Source: Firmicutes bacterium UBA5010
GTDB lineage: Bacteria > Bacillota > Clostridia > Tissierellales > Sedimentibacteraceae
DNA length: 47,558 nucleotides
Direction of reading: 5' to 3'
NCBI GenBank assembly: GCA_002396645.1
Contig: DGYI01000052.1
Span: 1 to 47,558 of the forward strand
The notes beneath the pieces were generated by a model. It was not told the origin of the DNA. It saw only the letters and a program-made list of their open reading frames with translations, and ran no database searches. Positions 34,681 through 42,081 of the stretch are shown one piece after another. How positions within the stretch are numbered: position 1 is the stretch's first letter; each line of letters begins with the position of its first letter. Position numbers and translations under genes: made by a program.

Positions 34681-35394
34681 ATGAACAAAACTAAATTAAT
34701 TTCTTTATCATTGGTACTTTGCTTAGTGCTTATGGGTGCCGCTTTTGCATGGTGGACACAGTCTACCGTAATCCAAAATACCGTTAATACCGGTAATTTG
34801 GATGTAAAACTTGTAGATATAGGGGGCCCCGGAATATACTTTACAAATCCTAACAATAATCCTGATTCTATCGGTTTGGATATCAGAGAACATTACAAAG
34901 TCAGGGCCAATTACGAATTTGTCGGTAATTATTCACTGAATGTAAATGTTGAAAATTTGTTCCCGGGATCTTACATAACATATATTTACGGAGTTGATAA
35001 TACAGGAACGGTTCCTGTAAAGGTAAATAATGTTGATCTTATTGCAGGCAATCAAACTACTTTATCTTCAGATATATTAAAGGACCTTCCTATAGCTTTT
35101 TGCTACAGAGTAGTTAAATCTGACAATACTGTATCTTCTGAAGGAGTAGTTGATGGTACTTATTCTGATATAGCGCAAAAAATAGAAGCTGCATTAGCAA
35201 ATGTAGTAATAGTTCCCGGAGACATGCTTGTAATCGGAGATTTAGATGCTACTGATGAGTATGGTCAGGTACAAAACGGATTTATGATTACAATTCCGGA
35301 AGAGTGGGAAAATGAAACAGAAGGCAAAGCAATTTCTTTCTCATTGAAATTTGATTATATCCAAGCAAACGCATACAAAAAGGTATCTGAATAA
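34681..35394 (+). CDS. TasA/camelysin-like protein with SipW-dependent signal peptide
   Basis: A 237-residue secreted protein. The signal peptide (residues 1-23) ends in the SipW-type pattern MGAAFA-WWTQS, followed by TVNTGNLDVKLVD, as in TasA and camelysin. The mature part is a beta-rich jelly-roll-like domain (VENLFPGSYITYIYGVDNTGTVPVKVNNVDL), the usual core of these matrix or surface fibre proteins. It is probably cut by the SipW-type peptidase directly upstream. GGAGG lies just before the ATG. A hairpin after the stop (35412-35435) suggests that this gene is made in excess over the next one. Confidence 0.85.
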   Translation: MNKTKLISLSLVLCLVLMGAAFAWWTQSTVIQNTVNTGNLDVKLVDIGGPGIYFTNPNNNPDSIGLDIREHYKVRANYEFVGNYSLNVNVENLFPGSYITYIYGVDNTGTVPVKVNNVDLIAGNQTTLSSDILKDLPIAFCYRVVKSDNTVSSEGVVDGTYSDIAQKIEAALANVVIVPGDMLVIGDLDATDEYGQVQNGFMITIPEEWENETEGKAISFSLKFDYIQANAYKKVSE

Positions 35395-35411
35395 AATATA
35401 TATTATTATAA

Positions 35412-35435
35412 AGGCTTATCTAAAATGATAAGCCT
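35412..35435 (+). terminator. attenuating hairpin after the TasA-like gene
   Basis: AGGCTTATC-TAAAAT-GATAAGCCT is a perfect 9-bp stem followed only by ATTATATG, so read-through into the next gene is likely. Confidence 0.6.
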
Positions 35436-35459
35436 ATTATATGTTATACGAGGGTAAGT

Positions 35460-36596
35460 ATGAAGAAAATAAAAATGTGCTTAACAACAAAAATAATTTT
35501 AAGCTCAATAATGATTATTTTAATTATAATTCTTTTCTCACTTCAATTTAATGAATCCAAAAATTATAAAACTGTTAATACAGAATCTAAGCTATATAGC
35601 TATACTCTTTTTTCGGATATCAAATACGAAGTGAAGCTTTTGGACAATGATATATTTGACAGCATGACTCTGCCGCAGGGCGGTTTTTATATATCTTCAT
35701 TTACTGATGACATAAAAATAAATTTTATCAGCAGAATGACAGGGGATGAAAAGGCAAAAATCACAGGTAAATACAATATTACGGCATTATTAAAGGGGAA
35801 TATATCTGAGCAAAACGAGATTAAAACGCTCTGGTCAAAAGCTTATATATTTAAAGAAGATATTAATTTTTCAAATATGAGCGCCGAAAAGCAGATAATT
35901 GAAAATATAACTCTGGATTATGATAAATATTACAATCTTTCAAAAGAAATTAATGAAAGCACTAAGGTTCTGACCTCCAATATAATAGAAATTATGATGA
36001 ATATAGAATACAATATAGAAACAAGTCACGGAACAATAAAGGAAACACTTAATCCAACCATAAGCATACCTCTTAGTACTAACTATTTTTCTGCCGCTTC
36101 TTCTAATTTGAATGATAAAACAGGAAGCATCAAAAAAACTGATGTGATAACCGAAGCGCCTAACTTTACTTTGATTATTTTATATAGAGTTTTAATCGGA
36201 ATTATTATAATTATTGCAGCTCTTTTGTTCTTTATGACCGCAAAGCCATCTGAGCATGATATCTACATAAATAAAATAAAGAGGATATTCAGAAGCTATA
36301 ATAATCTTCTCATAGGAATTAACAGATTTGAGAGTTTAGAATGTGACAATGTGTATTATGTAAAAAGCATGGAAGATTTGATAAAAATATCCGATGAAAT
36401 AGAAAAGCCTATATTCTATAATAACAGCAGCAATATAGGTGACATAAACGAGTTTTATATTATAAATGATAATACGTCTTATATATACAGCGTCTGCAAA
36501 GCAGACACTGTCTGCTTCGTAGACAGTCCCCACAAGACAGACAGCGCCCACGAAACAGACATAAAAAAACTCCCAAGCTTAAAATCACAAGTATGA
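35460..36596 (+). CDS. DUF5305-like membrane protein
   Basis: A 378-residue protein with a membrane helix near each end of a large external domain: helix 1 at about residues 12-29, external part about 30-235, helix 2 at about 238-260, then a cytoplasmic tail. The layout, with FSDIKYEVKLLDNDIF early in the external part, resembles DUF5305 proteins found beside SipW-type signal peptidases; this is from memory and fairly likely. The last 30 codons contain nested inverted repeats, and the stop codon lies inside a terminator hairpin. It probably assists display or assembly of the TasA-like protein. Confidence 0.7.
   Translation: MKKIKMCLTTKIILSSIMIILIIILFSLQFNESKNYKTVNTESKLYSYTLFSDIKYEVKLLDNDIFDSMTLPQGGFYISSFTDDIKINFISRMTGDEKAKITGKYNITALLKGNISEQNEIKTLWSKAYIFKEDINFSNMSAEKQIIENITLDYDKYYNLSKEINESTKVLTSNIIEIMMNIEYNIETSHGTIKETLNPTISIPLSTNYFSAASSNLNDKTGSIKKTDVITEAPNFTLIILYRVLIGIIIIIAALLFFMTAKPSEHDIYINKIKRIFRSYNNLLIGINRFESLECDNVYYVKSMEDLIKISDEIEKPIFYNNSSNIGDINEFYIINDNTSYIYSVCKADTVCFVDSPHKTDSAHETDIKKLPSLKSQV
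36499..36517. repeat. palindromic element at the 3' end of the DUF5305-like gene
   Basis: AAGCAGACA-C-TGTCTGCTT is a 19-base palindrome inside coding sequence. Flanking pairs GTCTGC/GCAGAC (36492-36506) and ACTGTCT/AGACAGT (36507-36527) can form competing hairpins, and AGACA/CAGACA is repeated to 36561. Confidence 0.6.
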
Positions 36597-36615
36597 TTTT
36601 AAGCTTGAGAGCTTT
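36574..36615. terminator. bidirectional terminator between convergent genes
   Basis: A 14-bp stem, CAAGCTTAAAATCA / TGATTTTAAGCTTG, with a 6-base loop, has A and T runs outside. The left arm lies within the DUF5305-like gene. Confidence 0.85.
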
Positions 36616-37485
36616 TTATATCTTTGCATTTTCTTTTTTTAATAATAATATCCCGCCAAGCATTAAAGCCAAGCCCGATATGTAAACCGTAATAGGTGAT
36701 TTTTCACCGGTATTTGGCAGCATATCTTCTGATACTTCTTCACTGAATACTACTTTTTCCTCTGCAAGGGGATAATTTATATCTACTTCCGTTATATCGT
36801 CATCCTCAATTTGAGGCTTGTTTTCTGTCTCAGGGACCTTATCTGTTTCCTTTTCTTTTGCAGGGTCTTTTGAATCATCTTCTCCATTTTCATCTCCCCC
36901 GCCGCCATTATTGTCATCGTCTTCATCATCATTAACTGCCTGTTCAAAATTGACAATGATTTGATATTTGAATTTAGTATTTTCTAAGTCTGTGATGTTT
37001 TCATCCATTCCCATAGAAATATATAACGGAAGGCTTTTGCCTGAGTCTATTGTTTTACCGGAATATTCCGAGCTTAGATGCTTTATATATTCTTCTAATT
37101 TAAGCTTGGTATCATCAGCTTTAATACCTACTATCATATCATATAGTCTTTTGCTGCCTTCTTCCGAATTTTCATCTGTTATCATATCTATGCCCGTTAT
37201 CTTGGCATTTTGGGTTCCACTGTTTTGTAAGACCGCATCTATGCTGTAAATAAGACCGGGATAAATATTATTTACAGCTATTGATATATTTGCGCTGTTT
37301 TCATTATGTATCAAAATTTCAGCAAATCCGCAGTCATCCGATATCCTGTACTCTAGGTCCGAAAAGTGTATTCCCAGCCTTTGTGTATCTGCAAGGGTTT
37401 GTTCAGAGTTAGCTACAGCATATGATATCTGTAAAAACATAGACGAAATTATCATACAAATAGCTATAATTTTTCTAGTCTTCAT
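36616..37485 (-). CDS. LPNTG-anchored surface protein
   Basis: A 289-residue wall protein. A signal peptide covers about residues 1-24 (ending ISYAVA). A domain of some 150 residues resembles the neighbouring SipW-type substrates (VNNIYPGLIYSIDAVLQNSGTQNAKITGIDM). It is followed by an acidic, low-complexity spacer with Asp, Glu and Gly runs (about 175-250), and finally the sortase signal LPNTG at 256-260, a hydrophobic helix and KKENAK. The start is ATG 37485, which overlaps the upstream gene by 11 bases; the longer reading frame lacks a signal peptide. The sortase at 31918-32556 is the obvious candidate to anchor it. Confidence 0.85.
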   Translation of the reverse strand: MKTRKIIAICMIISSMFLQISYAVANSEQTLADTQRLGIHFSDLEYRISDDCGFAEILIHNENSANISIAVNNIYPGLIYSIDAVLQNSGTQNAKITGIDMITDENSEEGSKRLYDMIVGIKADDTKLKLEEYIKHLSSEYSGKTIDSGKSLPLYISMGMDENITDLENTKFKYQIIVNFEQAVNDDEDDDNNGGGGDENGEDDSKDPAKEKETDKVPETENKPQIEDDDITEVDINYPLAEEKVVFSEEVSEDMLPNTGEKSPITVYISGLALMLGGILLLKKENAKI

Positions 37486-38227
37486 TACCTGTACCTTCCT
37501 CCAAAAAAACTTCTTCAGATTCGACTTCATTAAGATTTTCGTCTTGGATTTCATATTCTTGAATCTCACTGTCTTTATCTTCAAGCACAATTACTTCCTT
37601 AATAATCGGAATCCTTATATTTACACCGGATGTCCATCCCCCGTATGAGAGATTGCTTTGTCTGAAATATAAATTTACTTCAAGTGCAGATTGTGCATTT
37701 CTTTGCATAAAGTCTCTTATCTGCTCGGCATCAATATCTATGCTTAAATATCCATATATATCGCTCATTATAAAATCCGAATTCAAGCTGTCATAATATC
37801 CCCCAAAGGATTCTCTGTACTCAATACTGCAAATACCGCCGACATCCAGAATATCTCCGTTTGCAGCTAAGAATATTTCTTCCTGCTCAAGTCTTATAGG
37901 AAGCGTACTTGTATTTTCTATAATAAAAGGAATTTTCCCAAAGTAATTGCTTGAGGTCTCTATATTATATCCCATAAATATTTTTGTTTTATTTCCCTTA
38001 TCATCAATCCCGTCTTCGTATATGGGAGTTTGCATTTCATGAATTATTATAGTATCGAAACTTTCTGCTATCAAGTCAGTTTCCAGTCTTCCGGTATTTA
38101 TTCTATTTAATAAAAAGTTTGAATCAGTCCAATTTGCATAGCTTCCCCCGGTAAGCCCTAAAGCTGATATCACCGCAATACAAAAGATATATGCCGATTT
38201 TAGTTTTGTCCTATGGCGATTTTTCAT
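37475..38227 (-). CDS. second SipW-dependent exported protein (TasA/camelysin-like)
   Basis: A 250-residue exported protein. The signal peptide region ends in GLTGGSYANWTDSN followed by NRINTGRLETDLIAES, which is the SipW-type pattern (A-x-W-T-D/Q-S, then NTG). The mature domain is beta-rich (IPFIIENTSTLPIRLEQEEIF, LSIDIDAEQIRDF). The last 45 residues are strongly acidic. I chose ATG 38227, five bases after GAGGTG, over the GTG at 38233. It is translated together with the LPNTG protein downstream, so the two may form one surface structure. A palindrome related to that before the TasA-like gene lies 80 bases upstream. Confidence 0.8.
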   Translation of the reverse strand: MKNRHRTKLKSAYIFCIAVISALGLTGGSYANWTDSNFLLNRINTGRLETDLIAESFDTIIIHEMQTPIYEDGIDDKGNKTKIFMGYNIETSSNYFGKIPFIIENTSTLPIRLEQEEIFLAANGDILDVGGICSIEYRESFGGYYDSLNSDFIMSDIYGYLSIDIDAEQIRDFMQRNAQSALEVNLYFRQSNLSYGGWTSGVNIRIPIIKEVIVLEDKDSEIQEYEIQDENLNEVESEEVFLEEGTGNED

Positions 38228-38306
38228 CCTCACACCTCTTTTTTATCTCTTGAATTATTATATATTCTTAAATGAATTTTTTTATACCCAATAAGTGTAT
38301 ATTCTA

Positions 38307-38321
38307 ATACTACTTTAGTAT
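38307..38321. promoter_or_regulatory. palindrome upstream of the second SipW-type substrate gene
   Basis: ATACTACTTTAGTAT has arms ATACT / AGTAT and is the likely partner of the site at 34537-34551. It lies between divergent genes, so it could also affect nagB. Confidence 0.45.
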
Positions 38322-38379
38322 AATTTTGTGTAAAATTTTAGTGAGATTCTCATTATTTTATTAATAATATTTTGAAGGA

Positions 38380-38408
38380 TTGATAATTATCGGTATTTGA
38401 AATATAAT
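38380..38408 (+). promoter_or_regulatory. sigma-A-type promoter of nagB
   Basis: TTGATA and TATAAT are 17 bases apart and about 40 bases ahead of the start codon. Confidence 0.7.
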
Positions 38409-38447
38409 AAGGATACAGCATGGAAATTTTAATGAAGGAGTAAAGGC

Positions 38448-39182
38448 ATGAAGATTATAAAAGCATTAGATTATAATGATATGAGCATAAAGGCGGCAAA
38501 TATTATTTCCGAACAAATTAAAATCAAGGCAAACAGCGTATTAGGTCTTGCAACAGGTTCATCGCCCCTGCAGATATACAAACACCTTATAGATTGGTAT
38601 AAAAAAGGTGAGCTGGATTTTAGTCAGATTACGAGCTTTAACTTAGACGAATACTATGGATTATCAAAAGAGAACCGACAAAGCTATCACTATTATATGT
38701 ACGATAATCTATTCAATCATATAAATATAAATAATCAAAATGTACATATCCCTGACGGTGACAATAAAAATGCAGAGCAGGAATGCTTAAACTATGAAAA
38801 GGCAATACTTGACGTGGGCGGAATAGACCTGCAATTGCTCGGATGCGGGCATAACGGACATATAGGCTTTAATGAGCCAAGTGATATCTTCTATCCTTCA
38901 ACACATCTGGTAAAGCTTGCCGACTCAACTATACAAGCAAATAAGCGTTTTTTTGAATCAGAGGACGAAGTTCCCAAATATTCTTATACCATGGGGATTA
39001 AGACTATAATGCACGCAAAGAAAATAATTATGATAGTCAGCGGTGAAAGTAAAAAGGAAATAGTAAAAAGGGCTTTCTTTGAGCCTATTACACCTCAAGT
39101 ACCGGCATCTGTTCTTCAATTGCACAGAAATTTTACATTAATAGTTGATAAAGCCGCCTTTTCGCTTTGTGAGAATATATAA
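38448..39182 (+). CDS. nagB: glucosamine-6-phosphate deaminase
   Basis: Converts glucosamine-6-phosphate to fructose-6-phosphate and ammonia, in amino-sugar breakdown. At 244 residues it is of the normal length for the Gram-positive form. Visible motifs are GLATGSSPLQIYKHL (phosphate binding, near residue 35), SFNLDEYYGL (Asp general base), LGCGHNGHIGFNEP (active-site His/Glu) and the late TMGIKTIMHAKKIIM. AAGGAGTAAAGGC lies before the ATG. nagA is not next to it. Confidence 0.94.
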   Translation: MKIIKALDYNDMSIKAANIISEQIKIKANSVLGLATGSSPLQIYKHLIDWYKKGELDFSQITSFNLDEYYGLSKENRQSYHYYMYDNLFNHININNQNVHIPDGDNKNAEQECLNYEKAILDVGGIDLQLLGCGHNGHIGFNEPSDIFYPSTHLVKLADSTIQANKRFFESEDEVPKYSYTMGIKTIMHAKKIIMIVSGESKKEIVKRAFFEPITPQVPASVLQLHRNFTLIVDKAAFSLCENI

Positions 39183-39298
39183 GCAATGTTAAGTTTAGTT
39201 GACAAATTTCCACTTTTGATTGCTGGAATATAATTTTCTCTATTTAGTATAATATATTTACAGCTTAGGCTGAAATATAAGAAAGGTTGATGATTATT

Positions 39299-39742
39299 AT
39301 GTCATTAGGAGAAAAATTATTAAATCTTCGTAAAGGTGCAGGCTTATCTCAGGAGGAGCTTGCTGAGAAGCTTGATGTTTCAAGGCAGACAGTCAGCAAA
39401 TGGGAAACAGATCAGACAGTTCCCGATTTGATTAAAGCAAAACTTCTTAGTCGTATATATAATATCAGCTATGACTCCTTAGTGAGTGAAAACAATATAA
39501 ATACCGATGTAAGCAGCATAGAAATGATTGTAGATGAAATTGACTGGACAGCCGCTTGGAGCAAAAAATATCCTATTTTAGCCTCATATACAAGTATTAA
39601 CGGTATACAGAAATACACCGAAAAAATATCTGAGATTTATGATGAGTTTAAAGACGAATTTGGCATGAACGACGTAGACACTGTCTTGATATTAAAGGAT
39701 ATTTTATCTCAAAAGTATCTGCTTTCAAAAAAGAAAATATAA
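39299..39742 (+). CDS. XRE-family transcriptional regulator, small
   Basis: A 147-residue DNA-binding protein. The helix-turn-helix domain covers about residues 5-60: LGEKLLNLRKGAGLSQEELA, then LDVSRQTVSKWETDQTVPDLIK. This is the common Cro/C1-type start found in many clostridial regulators. The C-terminal 80 residues form an unassigned domain. Start choice is uncertain: ATG 39290 and ATG 39299 both follow GAAAGG; I prefer 39299 because the protein then begins like its relatives (MSLGEKLLNLR). Its targets are unknown. Confidence 0.85.
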   Translation: MSLGEKLLNLRKGAGLSQEELAEKLDVSRQTVSKWETDQTVPDLIKAKLLSRIYNISYDSLVSENNINTDVSSIEMIVDEIDWTAAWSKKYPILASYTSINGIQKYTEKISEIYDEFKDEFGMNDVDTVLILKDILSQKYLLSKKKI

Positions 39743-39746
39743 GAAG

Positions 39747-39790
39747 AACGAAATGAGTTTCGTTTTATGGAAGAAAACTTTTCTATTTTA
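39747..39790. repeat. interspersed hairpin element, copy C
   Basis: The hairpin AACGAAATGAGTTTCGTT is followed by GGAAGAAAACTTTTCTAT and AT-rich DNA. It has the same order of parts as copy B at 44552-44607, but is more diverged. Confidence 0.45.
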
Positions 39791-39791
39791 T

Positions 39792-39842
39792 AAAAAAGAA
39801 ATGCCGGAAACTACTTTTATATAGTTTTGGCATTTCTTTTTT
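39792..39842. terminator. bidirectional terminator
   Basis: AAAAAAGAAATGCC pairs with GGCATTTCTTTTTT, with a further AAACTA / TAGTTT inner pair. It lies between the convergent XRE and rubredoxin genes. Confidence 0.88.
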
Positions 39843-39853
39843 ATACTTATCAT

Positions 39854-40018
39854 TTATTCGCTTAAAGGTTCAAATTCGTCTTTGCTTACGAAGCAAATCG
39901 GGCAAACCCAATCTTCCGGTATATCTTCAAAAGCAGTTCCCGGAGCTATTCCGCTGTCCGGATCGCCCAACTCCGGATCATATATGTAACCGCATACTGT
40001 ACAAACATATTTTTGCAT
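39854..40018 (-). CDS. rubredoxin
   Basis: A 54-residue one-iron electron carrier. The four Fe ligands are in YVCTVCGYIYDPELGD (C6, C9) and DWVCPICF (C39, C42). The rest matches the family: G near residue 18, GIAPGTAFEDIPEDW, and KDEFEP at the end. The residue after C42 is Phe where most rubredoxins have Gly. AAAGGAGG lies shortly upstream of the start codon. It acts in oxygen or peroxide detoxification or other redox chains of anaerobes; no partner is adjacent. Confidence 0.95.
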   Translation of the reverse strand: MQKYVCTVCGYIYDPELGDPDSGIAPGTAFEDIPEDWVCPICFVSKDEFEPLSE

Positions 40019-40056
40019 ATTATCTTCCTCCTTTCCTCAATTCTTTCTGTCATCAC

Positions 40057-42051
40057 TCATCTGATCATATTATTAAATTCTTCCTCGTATAAAACAGTTA
40101 CTCCTAACTCACGTGCTTTATCCAGTTTGCTTCCGGCTTCTTCGCCCGCTATTACGTAATCTGTTTTTTTGCTTACGCTTCCCGAAACCTTTCCGCCAAG
40201 TCTTTCGATTATTTCTTTGGCTTCATTTCTTCCTATGGAGAGTGTCCCTGTTAAGACAACTGTTTTTCCGGAAAACGGACTTTCAGCTGAAACCTCCTGC
40301 TCTTCATATCCGGGGCTTACACCTAAGCTAAGTAGTTTATTTATATTATCTACGATTTCTTTATCGTGGAAGAATTCTATAATCCCATTTGCAACTACAT
40401 CGCCGACATCATTGATTGCTATAAGCTCTTCAAATTCGGCATTTTTAAGACCTTCAAGAGTCTTAAATCTTTTGACTAAATCCTTTGCTGTCTTTTCTCC
40501 TACATTGGGAATACCCAGCGCATAAACGAATTTATCCAAATCACAAGTTTTGCTTTTTTCAATAGCATTTACCAGGTTTTCAGCCTTTTTATCGGCAAAT
40601 CTTTCAAGTCCTAATAAATCCTCGACTTTTATTTCATATAATTGAGGCAAGCTTTTTAAATCAAGCTCGTCAAATAACTGATATGCGGTTTTTTCACTGA
40701 ATCCTTCTATATTCATGGCATTTCTGCCTGCAAAATGCACTATCCTTGAAACCAGCTGAGGTCGGCATGACATTGAATTCGGGCAAAAATAGTGAACTCC
40801 GTTTTGTATCAGCTCTACTCCGCACGCAGGACAATGACTAAGCATCTTTATTTCTCTTTCATCAGAGTTATCCTCATCCTCAACCGTTCCCATAATTTCA
40901 GGTATAACATCATTTGAACGTCTGACCCACACTGTAGAATTTATCTTAACATTTTTTCTTTGTATATCATCATAATTGTTGAGCGTAGCTCTTTTGACTG
41001 TAACTCCGCCTATATCAACAGGCTCTAAAATTGCCGTAGGTGTGACCTTTCCTGTACGACCTACATTCCATTCTATATCCAAAATCTTGGTTGTTACTTC
41101 TTCTGCTTCAAATTTAAATGCAACTGCCCATCTTGGGAATTTTTGCGTATATCCTAAGACCTCTCTCGTTTTCATATCATTTATTTTTACAACGAGACCG
41201 TCGGTTAATATATCAAGTTCTCTTCTGATATCCTTTAATATTTCTATTTCCTGAATAAGCTCATCCATCGCTTTAAATTTCTTGATATAATTAAAAACAG
41301 GAAATTTTGATGATTTTAAAAATTCCGTCATTTCCTCATGTGTTGTGAAATCCATACCCTCTATATATCCTACATCATATAGATATGCCGAAAGCATTCT
41401 TTTTTCGGTTACCTTGGGATCGAGATTTCTGAGTGCTCCTGCTGCTGCATTCCGAGCATTTTTCAGGGGTTCATCTGCTGTTTTATTATATTTTTCAAGT
41501 GCTGAAAGAGGCATTACACATTCGCCCTGAACTTCAAGCTTTCCCTTATAATCTATGCTAAGAGGTATGGATCTTATTGTTTTAAGCTGAGGAAGTATAG
41601 CTTCTCCCACTGTTCCGTTTCCTCTTGTTGCTCCTTGAATTAACAGTCCGTTATCGTATGTCAGATTGATTGTAAGTCCGTCAAATTTAAACTCAAGCAT
41701 AAATTCAAGCGCAGGCAGTTTATCTTCATGAGTTTGATTGTATTCATTTCTTAGTTTATTTGCTCTTTCCTCCCAAGCATAAAGCTCTCCTATATTTTGC
41801 GCCTTATCCAAGCTCCACAGCTTTCTGACATGTGTATGCTTCTCAAATTTATCTAAAATCTCTCCCCCTATTCTTTGTGTAGGAGAATCAGCTTGCACAT
41901 ACCCTGTTTCCAGCTCCAAGTCACGAAGCTCATCATACAGAGCATCATATTCTTTATCTGTAATGGTCGGATTGGCAAGCGTATAGTAATTATAGCTGTG
42001 TATATTCAATTCGTCTATCAATTTTTTTATTCTGTCAAGCTTAGCGTTCAT
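40057..42051 (-). CDS. ligA: NAD-dependent DNA ligase
   Basis: Seals nicks in replication and repair using NAD+. The protein has 664 residues, normal for LigA. The N-terminal Ia domain is YNYYTLANPTITDKEYDALY, and the adenylation lysine is in EFKFDGL. The OB-fold is followed by a zinc finger (CPACGVEL... HYFCPNSMSC), helix-hairpin-helix repeats, and a C-terminal BRCT domain (FSGKTVVLTGTLSIGRNEA to the end). ATG 42051 follows GGAGG by five bases; the longer frame begins inside that site. It sits 30 bases downstream of pcrA, a common pairing in this phylum. Confidence 0.96.
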   Translation of the reverse strand: MNAKLDRIKKLIDELNIHSYNYYTLANPTITDKEYDALYDELRDLELETGYVQADSPTQRIGGEILDKFEKHTHVRKLWSLDKAQNIGELYAWEERANKLRNEYNQTHEDKLPALEFMLEFKFDGLTINLTYDNGLLIQGATRGNGTVGEAILPQLKTIRSIPLSIDYKGKLEVQGECVMPLSALEKYNKTADEPLKNARNAAAGALRNLDPKVTEKRMLSAYLYDVGYIEGMDFTTHEEMTEFLKSSKFPVFNYIKKFKAMDELIQEIEILKDIRRELDILTDGLVVKINDMKTREVLGYTQKFPRWAVAFKFEAEEVTTKILDIEWNVGRTGKVTPTAILEPVDIGGVTVKRATLNNYDDIQRKNVKINSTVWVRRSNDVIPEIMGTVEDEDNSDEREIKMLSHCPACGVELIQNGVHYFCPNSMSCRPQLVSRIVHFAGRNAMNIEGFSEKTAYQLFDELDLKSLPQLYEIKVEDLLGLERFADKKAENLVNAIEKSKTCDLDKFVYALGIPNVGEKTAKDLVKRFKTLEGLKNAEFEELIAINDVGDVVANGIIEFFHDKEIVDNINKLLSLGVSPGYEEQEVSAESPFSGKTVVLTGTLSIGRNEAKEIIERLGGKVSGSVSKKTDYVIAGEEAGSKLDKARELGVTVLYEEEFNNMIR

Positions 42052-42081
42052 GATTTCCTCCATACTATGTACAAAGTATTT

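Noticed and set aside
39210..39260. TTGACA ahead of the XRE gene as a promoter
   Set aside because: No -10 box lies at a suitable distance: the nearest TATAAT sequence is 24 bases away.
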